Shown here in pieces: positions 39,078 through 47,355 of a DNA stretch of 64,000 bases (position 1 is its first letter; every line of letters starts with the position of its first letter). The notes below the pieces were generated by a model, which was not told where the DNA came from, did no database searches, and worked only from the letters and a program-made list of their open reading frames with translations. The DNA is taken from positions 62,001 to 126,000 of the forward strand of contig NZ_FRDJ01000002.1 in assembly GCF_900143265.1 (NCBI RefSeq), in the 5' to 3' direction. The DNA is from Fervidobacterium gondwanense DSM 13020 (GTDB lineage Bacteria > Thermotogota > Thermotogae > Thermotogales > Fervidobacteriaceae). Position numbers and translations under genes: made by a program.

Positions 39078-39797
39078 ATGAGATTGGAAGGTAAAGTTTG
39101 CATAATCACAGGCGCAGGAAGCGGTATTGGAAGAACGGCGGCTGAACTCTTTGCAAAAGAAGGTGCTATCGTAATTGCATGTGATGTTGGAGAAGCATCT
39201 TACGAACATCCGAACATACATTTTTACAAACTTGATGTGACTGATAGAAACAGGATAGCAGAAGTTGTGAAGGATGTAATCGAAAAGTTCGGAAAAATAG
39301 ACGTGCTTATTAATAATGCAGGTATCACACGCGATGCGCTCATTCAAAATATGACCGAAGAGGATTGGGATAGAGTAATAAATGTAAACCTGAAAGGCGT
39401 TTTCAATATGACTCAGGCAGTTGTCCCTTATATGCTCGAAGCTGGAAAAGGTAGTATAATTAATACATCGTCTGTGGTAGGTGTCTACGGAAACATTGGG
39501 CAAACGAATTACTCAGCGACAAAGGCTGGGGTTATAGGTATGACAAAAACCTGGGCGAAAGAATTTGCAAGAAAAGGCGCACAAATTAGAGTTAACGCAG
39601 TTGCTCCGGGCTTTATAAAAACCCCAATGACAGAGAAAGTGCCAGAAAAGATTTTAACGGCAATGGCTGAGAAAGCAGCATTAAAGAGGCTTGGAGAACC
39701 TATAGAAGTTGCTTATCTTTACCTGTTCTTGGCATCCGACGAATCAGCATTCATTACAGGTCAAGTCATAGGTGTCGATGGAGGACTTGTACTATAG
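39078..39797 (+). CDS. Short-chain dehydrogenase, FabG/acetoacetyl-CoA reductase type
   Basis: A classical SDR of 239 residues with the NADP(H) motif TGAGSGIGR, NNAG, and catalytic Tyr145-x3-Lys149 (YSATKAG). The sequence resembles both 3-oxoacyl-ACP reductase FabG and acetoacetyl-CoA reductase PhaB. Its position behind a thiolase, and the absence of other fatty-acid genes, favours reduction of acetoacetyl-CoA to 3-hydroxybutyryl-CoA; this is inference. A terminator follows. Confidence 0.88.
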   Translation: MRLEGKVCIITGAGSGIGRTAAELFAKEGAIVIACDVGEASYEHPNIHFYKLDVTDRNRIAEVVKDVIEKFGKIDVLINNAGITRDALIQNMTEEDWDRVINVNLKGVFNMTQAVVPYMLEAGKGSIINTSSVVGVYGNIGQTNYSATKAGVIGMTKTWAKEFARKGAQIRVNAVAPGFIKTPMTEKVPEKILTAMAEKAALKRLGEPIEVAYLYLFLASDESAFITGQVIGVDGGLVL

Positions 39798-39820
39798 TGT
39801 AGTTGATAATAATAAAATTG

Positions 39821-39849
39821 AAGCGCTCCTTTTAAGGAGCGCTTTCTTT
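39821..39849 (+). terminator. Terminator after the thiolase-SDR pair
   Basis: Stem AAGCGCTCC with GGAGCGCTT around TTTTAA, followed by TCTTTC. It abuts the stop of the convergent gene. Confidence 0.88.
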
Positions 39850-40571
39850 CAATAATTTCCTACATAGGAAGCTATTATCTGCCTTATCTTATTTTCCTGA
39901 ATTAACTTCTGAACCGCTTTATCAATTCGACTCTTGAGCTCTTTATTCAATGATATATAGCCTATCTTGGTCGTATAAATGAGTTGCTTTTGGACTGTAA
40001 GTCCGTACATTTTAGCAAGGTATAGTGCGTTGATGTAATCAAAAAATGCGCCATCGATTTTCTTTATCAAGAGATGTGTTATTATCTCTTCGTTAGAAAC
40101 GTAAGATATGTACTTAACTTTCCTCCCGCTTTGATTCCATTGCTGAACGATGGTTTCTCCTGTTGCCCCTTTTTTGACTCCAAAAGTAATGCTTTCCGGT
40201 CTTCCATCCCACTTTAGATCACTTCTTGTCACAATAGCTAAACCTGAATCCATATAGGGTGTTCCGAAATCGTAGAGTTTCTTTCTCTCATCTGTCATAT
40301 GTATGCCGCCTACGACTACGTCCATCGATAATTTTGTTAAAATCTCAGGGGAAATTGCGGAAAAAGGTAATACGTACACTTCAAGCTGATAACCTATCTC
40401 TTGAGAAACCGCCTTCCATATATCACATTCTATGCCTTTGAATGTGTTCCCACTCCAAAATGCATATGGAGAACCTAACAGGAACCCAACTTTAAGATAC
40501 TGAGAGAAGATAAACGATGTAGGCAATATAAGAACAAGAGATAATAGTAGCAGAAGAATTCTTCTTATCAA
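39849..40571 (-). CDS. Extracellular solute-binding protein, amino-acid type
   Basis: The 240-residue product begins with a signal peptide (RRILLLLLSLVLILP) and follows the family 3 (amino-acid/polar) periplasmic binding fold, with DVVVGGIHMTDERKKLYDFGTPY as the diagnostic segment. The TTG at 40571, 7 bases after GAGGTG, gives a cleaner signal peptide than the GTG at 40586. No permease or ATPase is adjacent, so it either serves a distant ABC transporter or has another sensory role. The ligand is not predictable here. Confidence 0.82.
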   Translation of the reverse strand: MIRRILLLLLSLVLILPTSFIFSQYLKVGFLLGSPYAFWSGNTFKGIECDIWKAVSQEIGYQLEVYVLPFSAISPEILTKLSMDVVVGGIHMTDERKKLYDFGTPYMDSGLAIVTRSDLKWDGRPESITFGVKKGATGETIVQQWNQSGRKVKYISYVSNEEIITHLLIKKIDGAFFDYINALYLAKMYGLTVQKQLIYTTKIGYISLNKELKSRIDKAVQKLIQENKIRQIIASYVGNY

Positions 40572-40670
40572 ACCGAAGCACCTCACTTCTTGGAATTTGA
40601 TAAAACTTGTCTCTCATCTACTCTTTTAGACTATGCGAAGCTTTGGATCGTTGAAAGCTATATAAATTAT

Positions 40671-40698
40671 TAAAAAAAGTACAGGGAAGGAATCCCTG
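40671..40698 (-). terminator. Terminator of the thiB-like gene
   Basis: On the minus strand, CAGGGA-TTCCT-TCCCTG is followed by a T-rich tract (A-run at 40672-40678 on the plus strand). Confidence 0.8.
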
Positions 40699-40720
40699 CC
40701 CTTCTCTTTTCGAATTAGAA

Positions 40721-41695
40721 CTATCCTATAACAGCTTTCTCCCACTTCTTCAATATTTCATCCAATCGTTCGTTAATCTTTGGGTCTACTCTCAAAATCT
40801 TCTTTGTTTCAGGAACGTATTTAAATACTTCAGGTAGTTCGATGTTTATAACAGGAAGCATCCACTGGTTCAGAGGAACTTCTTTTTGAAATTCAGGTGT
40901 CAAAATAAATTCTATAAACGCTCTTGCAAGTGCCCTGTTTTTGGCATTCTTAATTATACCTGCGTATTCTTCAAGAACGTATGCGCCTTCTTCAAAGATT
41001 ACAGGTACATACTTTATTGAGCCGTATTTATACATGCTGTAAGCTCCGTCTGTTGCAAAACTAACTATTATGTCAGCCTCACCTGTTTCAATCATCTTGA
41101 ATGCTGCACTCCAACCACTTGTGAATGTAAGTACGTTCTTCTTGAGCTCTTTCCAGTACTCCATAGCTCCATCTTCACCAAAAGCCGCTATTGTCCACAT
41201 GAGGAATGTCAATCCTGTACTTGAAGTTCTTGGGTCTATTAAAACGATTTTGCCTTTGTATTCCGATTTCAGCAAATCTTTGAATGATCTTGGAGGATTT
41301 TTTATCTTCTCCGCGTTGTAAAGCATAGCTATAGCGCCATAATCGTACACGGTCCCGTAGTCGTTTACAAAACCTTTGTACATCAAATTTTTAGAATTCG
41401 TTGCTCTGTATTTTTCCAAGATACCTTCGCTGATAGCCTTGTTCAGTTGCTGGAGGTTCAATCCTATGACTATGTCAGCTCTTGGCGAATTTTTCTCAGC
41501 TATTAGCCTTGCAAGCACATCGCCCATCGAACCAAAGCTGACAACTTTTACTTTGCAGTTGTACTGTTTTTCAAATTTTGGTATAACAACCTTTGCTATG
41601 CCCCCTGCAAAACTGTCGGATGTGTATATGACAAGTTCAGCAGAGAAAGATACCGCTGTGATGAGCACAAGAGTTAAAAAAAACAGCTTTTTCAT
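40721..41695 (-). CDS. thiB: Thiamine-type ABC transporter substrate-binding protein
   Basis: The 324-residue secreted protein has a signal peptide (KKLFFLTLVLITAVSFSA) and the TbpA/ThiB-related type 2 periplasmic fold: VIYTSDSF near the N-terminus, ADIVIGLNLQQL, and LIDPRTSSTGLTFLMW. A TPP riboswitch directly upstream supports thiamine or a thiamine derivative as ligand. Only the binding protein is encoded here; ThiP/ThiQ-type partners must lie elsewhere, or another importer is used. ATG follows AAGGAGGGA. Confidence 0.88.
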   Translation of the reverse strand: MKKLFFLTLVLITAVSFSAELVIYTSDSFAGGIAKVVIPKFEKQYNCKVKVVSFGSMGDVLARLIAEKNSPRADIVIGLNLQQLNKAISEGILEKYRATNSKNLMYKGFVNDYGTVYDYGAIAMLYNAEKIKNPPRSFKDLLKSEYKGKIVLIDPRTSSTGLTFLMWTIAAFGEDGAMEYWKELKKNVLTFTSGWSAAFKMIETGEADIIVSFATDGAYSMYKYGSIKYVPVIFEEGAYVLEEYAGIIKNAKNRALARAFIEFILTPEFQKEVPLNQWMLPVINIELPEVFKYVPETKKILRVDPKINERLDEILKKWEKAVIG

Positions 41696-41742
41696 AAAAA
41701 TCCCTCCTTTTCACGATATTCATACGTTATGCGCATTTAAAA

Positions 41743-41771
41743 GAAAAAATCCCTCCAATTTTACGGAGGGA
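41743..41771 (-). terminator. Riboswitch expression-platform terminator
   Basis: Minus-strand TCCCTCC-GTAAAATT-GGAGGGA followed by a T6 tract lies between the aptamer and thiB. Its 5' arm TCCCTCCG is also exactly complementary to CGGAGGGA at the 3' end of the aptamer, giving a mutually exclusive antiterminator. Confidence 0.88.
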
Positions 41772-41817
41772 ACATCGTTTTATTATTAATTTTTCCAGAT
41801 TCACACTTATTGTGTGC

Positions 41818-41911
41818 CCTGGTCCCTCCGCCGGTATTAACCGGATCAGGTTCGAAGGGTCGGGAACTTGCGTTCCCCTCTCAGCCCCGCATTTAGGAGC
41901 TCCCCTCCAGG
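41818..41911 (-). ncRNA. TPP riboswitch (THI element)
   Basis: The minus strand contains the conserved TPP aptamer cores GGGGCTGAGAGG, GACCCTTCGAACCTGATC and GGTTAATACCGGCGGAGGGA, enclosed by a P1 helix CCTGG/CCAGG. Thiamine pyrophosphate binding should favour the terminator at 41771-41743 and switch off the thiB-like gene. Confidence 0.97.
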
Positions 41912-41929
41912 TATAGTATTTCACAATGA

Positions 41930-41958
41930 ATTTTACAATAGCTGTTACTAACAGTCAA
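41930..41958 (-). promoter_or_regulatory. Promoter of the TPP riboswitch-thiB transcript
   Basis: TTGACT (41958-41953), 17 bases, TAAAAT (41935-41930) on the minus strand; transcription would start just before the aptamer. A 13-base palindrome, CTGTTA-C-TAACAG (41942-41954), sits between the two boxes and may be an operator. Confidence 0.65.
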
Positions 41959-41993
41959 GTCGTTGAGTTTTCGGAAAGTTTAATCGTCGATTA

Positions 41994-42021
41994 TTGCGCA
42001 TAACTTTCATTGTGATAAAAT
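41994..42021 (+). promoter_or_regulatory. Putative promoter of the secreted metallopeptidase gene
   Basis: TTGCGC (41994-41999), 16 bases, TAAAAT (42016-42021), with TGA directly before the -10 hexamer. It faces away from the thiB promoter 36 bases to the left. Confidence 0.5.
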
Positions 42022-42072
42022 TAACTTAAAGGTTATCTCTAAAACCACTTACTTCTAAGAAGGGGTGAAACT

Positions 42073-44679
42073 ATGAGAAAGCACATTCTTATCTTGCTAA
42101 GTGTTTTTGTACTTACTATTTCGTTTGGTGGTGTCTTGCATTTTGAACATGCGGACATTGTTTTTCCGGAAGGTTATGAAGAAAACGCCAAACTTGTTGG
42201 GAAGATATTCGAAAACGTTCGGCAACAGGTTATCGATTTAATTGGAAACGACCCGGGTAGAGTTACTTTCATACTTCAAGATAAGGGAGCCATAAGTAAC
42301 GGATATACAAATCCTTTACTTCACAAAACAATAGTTCTTTACCTCTGGCCACCGGAAAGTTGGTTCCAATTCTCATTGCCGCTCGAGGATTGGTATACAT
42401 ATCTTATCATTCACGAATTTACGCACATGGTGCATTTAACCTACCAAGATTTATTCTCAAAGATAATAAGTATCTTAACAGGCATTCCGTATTTGCCTCA
42501 AATGTATGGACCATTTGTCGAAGGCACAACGGTCTTTGCTGAAAGCTCTTTTTCGAAATCCTCAGGTAGACTGAATAATCCGTTCTATTCTGATGGTATG
42601 TATTATTATTCTATTCCAAATTTTCCGTCATTCACCTATAAAGAATTGATGCCTGTTGATGACTTCAGAGGAGGTTTGCTGTACTACAATTTCACAGCTG
42701 GCTTTTATAAATATCTTGTAGATACGTACGGTCTGGATAAGATGAAAAAATATCTTGAATTAACTTCTGCATTTTTACCTGACCCAGAGATTGGGAGCAA
42801 GTATAAAGATATCTTTGAAAAAGTCTTTGGAAAAACTTTTGACGAGCTTTATACTGATTGGATTAGAAGTGTAATGAAGATAAAATACCATGAAGGTGAG
42901 CTTATATACAAACTTCCAAATACTCAGATCTACAAAATCGACAAAACAGATAAAGGCATTCGAATACTAACTGATAAATTTGGTCCCTCAACTTCTTACA
43001 TTGGTACCACTAATTCAGAATTGATAGAATTGGATCAAAGCGGAAAGGAAATTTCAAAACAAGTTCTTTTTGCAATGGATTTGAAAATTGATTCTGATAC
43101 AAAGTATGGTCTTATCAAAAGCGAGACTATGGGAACATACGAGAATCAGGTTTGGGATTTGAGTGCAAACCGGATTATTGCTAAAGGAAACATATCGGCA
43201 TTTGCGGTAGCAGATAAGAAGGTATACTTAGCAAATTATGACAATAGAACTATGAAGACCAGAATTGTAGGAGAGAACTTTGAATTAACAATAGACAAGT
43301 ATGTTTCTTATATGGACGGTAGAGATACGAAATTGGCTCTTCTGCTGTCGGATTATTCGATTCTTATAGTAGATACCAAAACCAAAGAAACGTTTGAGAT
43401 AACTGACGATGCAATGAAGGGCCCGTATGTAAGATTTTGGAAAGATGGCATTCTCTTTACAAGAGTTGATGGAAAATACGTGAATCCATATTATTATGAC
43501 CTATCTAAGAAAAAACTTTATCAACTTGGAGAAAATTTGTTGGTTTATGATTTTTGCGTAGCAGATGATTTCATCTATTATGTAAGCTATATTCCCTACA
43601 CGGTGAATACCGGTATGGGAATTTACAAAATCAAGTATAGTCAATCTGAAGCAGAATTGAAATCATATAAATACGATTTCAGTTTTACTGACGTGAAATT
43701 TGAGTACGGCTCTGAGCTCGCGTTTAGAATGAATAAATTCATGCAACCGCTTACTTGGATTCCGATGTACGAGTACAACGAAACTGACGACATTCATCGT
43801 GGGTATATGATATTTACTTTTGGAAACATAGAGAACGATACGTTTGTAGTCTTAACACCAATCTTTGACCTCAAAATAACAGATTCAAGCTTCAACCTTT
43901 CTTATTCACAGTACATCGGTGCTATCCAATCTAAGGATACTTACGAGCTTTTCGCCAGTTATTATTATCCAACAAACGACTACAACTTGACCGGTGCGTT
44001 TAGATTTGGGACTCTTAAACTAACGCCTAATACTAACATGTATGGTTACTTGACTTTCAGTTTTAGAAGTGAATATAGCAATATACTCGACGCTTACTTC
44101 AACCTATTTGCTACCTTTAATGTACCTGCTGTTTATTCAAAAAACATAGGCTTTGGGTTACTTGTTACATCGAATTTGTTTGGTTACCCTTATAAATCCC
44201 AAGCTTTCTTATTGCTCAGCAGTGAAACGTACGAAGAACTATTCTCGTATGAAAAGCTGTTGTCAAACTTGTACGCTTTCGGCTATTTTGGCATTGCTTT
44301 GAATTTAGACACAACATTTGAAAGCCAAGCTGCTGTAAGACTCGAGGATATTCAGACAGTTTCGTACGATGTTTCATTAGCATACACGTTGTTCAAAGAC
44401 AGTTCATTTATATTCGGAAATCTTATTTACGTACGAAATAGCGGTATTACCCTCGGAATTTCCAATCCAGTAGCTTTATCAAATGAATCCATCTATGGAC
44501 TTTACACTCATTTCTTTATTGAAACGTATGTCTCAGGTTTAAAGCTCTATCCTGTTGCAGGTATTTTTTCACCATTTACTGAAATCCTAAGCGAGGAGCC
44601 ATTGTATCTGATTTATTTTGGACTCAATTCATCGCCACATGGTTTACCACTGTCGCCATGGGTGATACCAAGTAGATAA
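42073..44679 (+). CDS. Secreted zinc metallopeptidase with propeller-like and beta-rich regions
   Basis: The 868-residue protein has a signal peptide (residues 1-20) and a gluzincin-type site: H114-E-F-T-H118 (IIHEFTHMVHL) with a probable third ligand Glu150 in PFVEGTTVFAES. This resembles peptidase-MA-like proteins. Residues about 280-560 contain repeated short beta segments with Asp/Lys turns, like a WD40/TolB-type propeller. The last ~300 residues are rich in alternating aromatic/polar strands and might form an outer-membrane beta-barrel. No transmembrane helix follows the signal. It stands alone behind its own promoter. Substrate and location are unknown. Confidence 0.75.
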   Translation: MRKHILILLSVFVLTISFGGVLHFEHADIVFPEGYEENAKLVGKIFENVRQQVIDLIGNDPGRVTFILQDKGAISNGYTNPLLHKTIVLYLWPPESWFQFSLPLEDWYTYLIIHEFTHMVHLTYQDLFSKIISILTGIPYLPQMYGPFVEGTTVFAESSFSKSSGRLNNPFYSDGMYYYSIPNFPSFTYKELMPVDDFRGGLLYYNFTAGFYKYLVDTYGLDKMKKYLELTSAFLPDPEIGSKYKDIFEKVFGKTFDELYTDWIRSVMKIKYHEGELIYKLPNTQIYKIDKTDKGIRILTDKFGPSTSYIGTTNSELIELDQSGKEISKQVLFAMDLKIDSDTKYGLIKSETMGTYENQVWDLSANRIIAKGNISAFAVADKKVYLANYDNRTMKTRIVGENFELTIDKYVSYMDGRDTKLALLLSDYSILIVDTKTKETFEITDDAMKGPYVRFWKDGILFTRVDGKYVNPYYYDLSKKKLYQLGENLLVYDFCVADDFIYYVSYIPYTVNTGMGIYKIKYSQSEAELKSYKYDFSFTDVKFEYGSELAFRMNKFMQPLTWIPMYEYNETDDIHRGYMIFTFGNIENDTFVVLTPIFDLKITDSSFNLSYSQYIGAIQSKDTYELFASYYYPTNDYNLTGAFRFGTLKLTPNTNMYGYLTFSFRSEYSNILDAYFNLFATFNVPAVYSKNIGFGLLVTSNLFGYPYKSQAFLLLSSETYEELFSYEKLLSNLYAFGYFGIALNLDTTFESQAAVRLEDIQTVSYDVSLAYTLFKDSSFIFGNLIYVRNSGITLGISNPVALSNESIYGLYTHFFIETYVSGLKLYPVAGIFSPFTEILSEEPLYLIYFGLNSSPHGLPLSPWVIPSR

Positions 44680-44750
44680 CAGTCTAGTAATATGGAGAAT
44701 GTTTTGTTATAGTTTGTAAGAAAACTACATTTTAGGGGGCTAACATTGTT

Positions 44751-45941
44751 ATGGGAAGGTTTTTTCATAAATATCACTTGCTATCGTTTTCTGTTTCAAT
44801 TCAAGCGTATCTTTTCAGTACTTTTATAAATTCAACCGCAGCAAAACTGAATTTTACATTTACTCAAATTGGACTTATCAATCTTGTTGCATCCTTTGTC
44901 TACGCTTTAGCGAGTATTACGATAGGTCATAGCGGATACAAGTATGGTTATAAGAAAACCATGTCATTGCTTTTCGCGTACCTCCTGTTTGTTTCATTCT
45001 ATGGACTTGCGGTTCGAACACCATATGCATTAACGCTCTTTGCAATATTACAAGGAGCGTTCTTCGGTTCATTTTTCCCTCAAGTTGAAGGGCTTATTGC
45101 AAAGTCAGAAAGTACTCTCGGAATAGATCCACCATCAATTACCGGCAGGTTCACGTTATCATGGAGCACGGGAAATATAATTGGAGTGACGTTTGGTCCA
45201 TACTTAACCGTTCGCTTGTCATACATTATATTCATGATAGGTCTTATCCTTTCATCATGTAGCGCTATTTTGATTACAAAGGACGGCAGGAAAAGCGGTG
45301 ATGTTATTGTATTTAAGCCTGCACATAAGTTAACGGAACATACGTACAATTCTTCTATAGTTAACGATTCAAAGCTCATGAGAAAGCTCAGATTAGAATA
45401 CAGGATAATCCTGTTCTTGGGCGGGCTTGTTTACACATCTGTGATGGCTGATTTTCCGAAACTGATTTTACTTGCAGGTTTAAATTTGGATAAAGCCGGA
45501 TTTTTAATAGTGGGGGCCAACATAGGTGTTTTCCTGACGTTTGTTCTTCTTCAATCCTGGAAAGGTTGGGTAGGCAACGAGAAAATCTGTGCTTTGCTTC
45601 TTAGTGTCGTCCCGGCAACTGGTATCTTGGCAATTTTTGCAAAATCACCTTTGCCGTTTTTTATAACAGCGCTTTTTGCAGGTTTCAGTTATGCTGTTCC
45701 CTATACTTTTGCGATATTCTACGGTCTGCTTTCTGAGACCGAAGCACACGGCAAGCAGGGAGCATTGCATGAGATGGTCATAGGTATGCTCTTTGGGGTT
45801 GGTCCATTCTTGGGAGGGTTGTTACTTGATAGATTCAATGGAAATACAGGATTGGTTGTTTATGCATTAGCTATATCACTTGCTATTTATTCCATACAGC
45901 TATTCTTCAACAAGTTCTATGTACTAAAATCACAGAACTAA
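44751..45941 (+). CDS. MFS transporter
   Basis: The 396-residue protein has about twelve hydrophobic helices of the major facilitator type. A basic loop between helices 2 and 3 (GHSGYKYGYKKT) occupies the place of the MFS motif A. The middle loop (residues about 175-215) is hydrophilic. ATG follows AGGGGG. It converges with the MATE gene, overlapping its stop by 4 bases. The substrate cannot be predicted. Confidence 0.78.
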   Translation: MGRFFHKYHLLSFSVSIQAYLFSTFINSTAAKLNFTFTQIGLINLVASFVYALASITIGHSGYKYGYKKTMSLLFAYLLFVSFYGLAVRTPYALTLFAILQGAFFGSFFPQVEGLIAKSESTLGIDPPSITGRFTLSWSTGNIIGVTFGPYLTVRLSYIIFMIGLILSSCSAILITKDGRKSGDVIVFKPAHKLTEHTYNSSIVNDSKLMRKLRLEYRIILFLGGLVYTSVMADFPKLILLAGLNLDKAGFLIVGANIGVFLTFVLLQSWKGWVGNEKICALLLSVVPATGILAIFAKSPLPFFITALFAGFSYAVPYTFAIFYGLLSETEAHGKQGALHEMVIGMLFGVGPFLGGLLLDRFNGNTGLVVYALAISLAIYSIQLFFNKFYVLKSQN

Positions 45942-47305
45942 ATCACTCGTTTTTTTGTCCAGTTAGATTTTACAAACGCATAAAGCATCACACTTGCTTC
46001 TGCAAATTCAGAAACAGGAAACGCAAGCCACAATCCGTTTATACCTAATTTGAAAGTCAAAATACTCAAAAGAACAAACGGGACCATAACACCCCATCGA
46101 CTTATAATGCTTGAAATGAACGGAATAGAGGTCTTTCCGGATCCAAAGAACGCACTTGAAATACCAGCAGTAACCGAAATAAAGAACATTGCAGTCAAGA
46201 CAAATTTGAGACTCTTAGCACCAATTTCGATAACTATTTGGTTTGTCGTGAATATTCTAAAAATGTCGTCTTTAAAACTCGCAATCAAGGTCAGGATAAC
46301 CATGTTGATAATGACACTATACAAGGTTGCCATGAAGGCAACCTTTTTTGCCAACCTTTCATCGTTCTTTCCAAGCGCAAATCCAACTAATGTACTTGAA
46401 CCTATTGAAAGACCGAATATCGGAATAACGGAAAAACCCATAACTCGTTCTATTATGCCGAAAACAGTGACGATTTCCGAACCAAATAGCGATGACAATT
46501 TTATGAGTACGGTATACGAAAGATTTCGAAGGAGCATCTCTATACCTGAAGGTAAACCAATGGTAATTAGTTTTCTATCTATTAGCCTGTCCAATTTCAG
46601 CAATCCTTTAAACGAGACCTTCACCCCATCTATACCTCTTGAAAGTAACGTTAATCCCCAAATCAGAGGAAAGAAAGAAGATAAAACTGTTGCCCAAGCA
46701 GCTCCCTCTATTCCCAAACCAAGACCGCGGACACCTATGTAAGGTATTTTTTCAAAAATGAATACCGGATCAAGGATAATATTTAAAAAAGCCCCAAGAG
46801 CCATTGTAGTCATTGCTAAAGTGGCTCGTCCAATGTTGCGCAGTGCGGTAAAGGTAGAGTAAGTCATGAAAAATATCGGCATAAAAAATATGCGGATGTA
46901 ACCATATTTAATTGCAGATTCGACAACTTCTCTATCCTTTGAAAAGAACCACACAAGCGGTTTGAAAAATACAATTAAAATTGTCGAAGCAATTACCGCA
47001 ACTAATGCCTTAAAAATAAGGGTTTGTTCTATTATTCTTGAAGTTAAGCGTTTGTCACCCGAACCATAAGATTGTGATATCAACGATACCGAAGATGTGC
47101 CTATTATCTCGTTAAGAATCTCAACGAGCCAAAAGATTGTAGAAAAGATAACAATGCCTGCAATCGCTTTGTATGATATCTTGCCTATCCAGAACATATC
47201 TACCAAGTCGTATAGCGATTGTATTGAAAACCCAATCATCGTCGGGACAGAAAGTTTAAATAGATTCTTGGAAATGTTTCGAAAATCACTTTCTAAATTT
47301 ATCAT
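45938..47305 (-). CDS. MATE family efflux transporter
   Basis: The 455-residue protein has twelve predicted helices in two homologous halves, with the MATE pattern around helix 1 (LSVPTMIGFSIQSLYDLVDMFWIG). MATE carriers export cationic compounds using Na+ or H+. ATG at 47305 follows GGAGGG; the GTG at 47311 is too close to the box. It lies 50 bases downstream of an MFS gene on the same strand, and the gap holds two GTGCAC palindromes. Confidence 0.9.
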   Translation of the reverse strand: MINLESDFRNISKNLFKLSVPTMIGFSIQSLYDLVDMFWIGKISYKAIAGIVIFSTIFWLVEILNEIIGTSSVSLISQSYGSGDKRLTSRIIEQTLIFKALVAVIASTILIVFFKPLVWFFSKDREVVESAIKYGYIRIFFMPIFFMTYSTFTALRNIGRATLAMTTMALGAFLNIILDPVFIFEKIPYIGVRGLGLGIEGAAWATVLSSFFPLIWGLTLLSRGIDGVKVSFKGLLKLDRLIDRKLITIGLPSGIEMLLRNLSYTVLIKLSSLFGSEIVTVFGIIERVMGFSVIPIFGLSIGSSTLVGFALGKNDERLAKKVAFMATLYSVIINMVILTLIASFKDDIFRIFTTNQIVIEIGAKSLKFVLTAMFFISVTAGISSAFFGSGKTSIPFISSIISRWGVMVPFVLLSILTFKLGINGLWLAFPVSEFAEASVMLYAFVKSNWTKKRVI

Positions 47306-47355
47306 TCTCACCCTCCACTCGTCTGTGTACCTTGTCTGTGCACATAGTGCACCAG

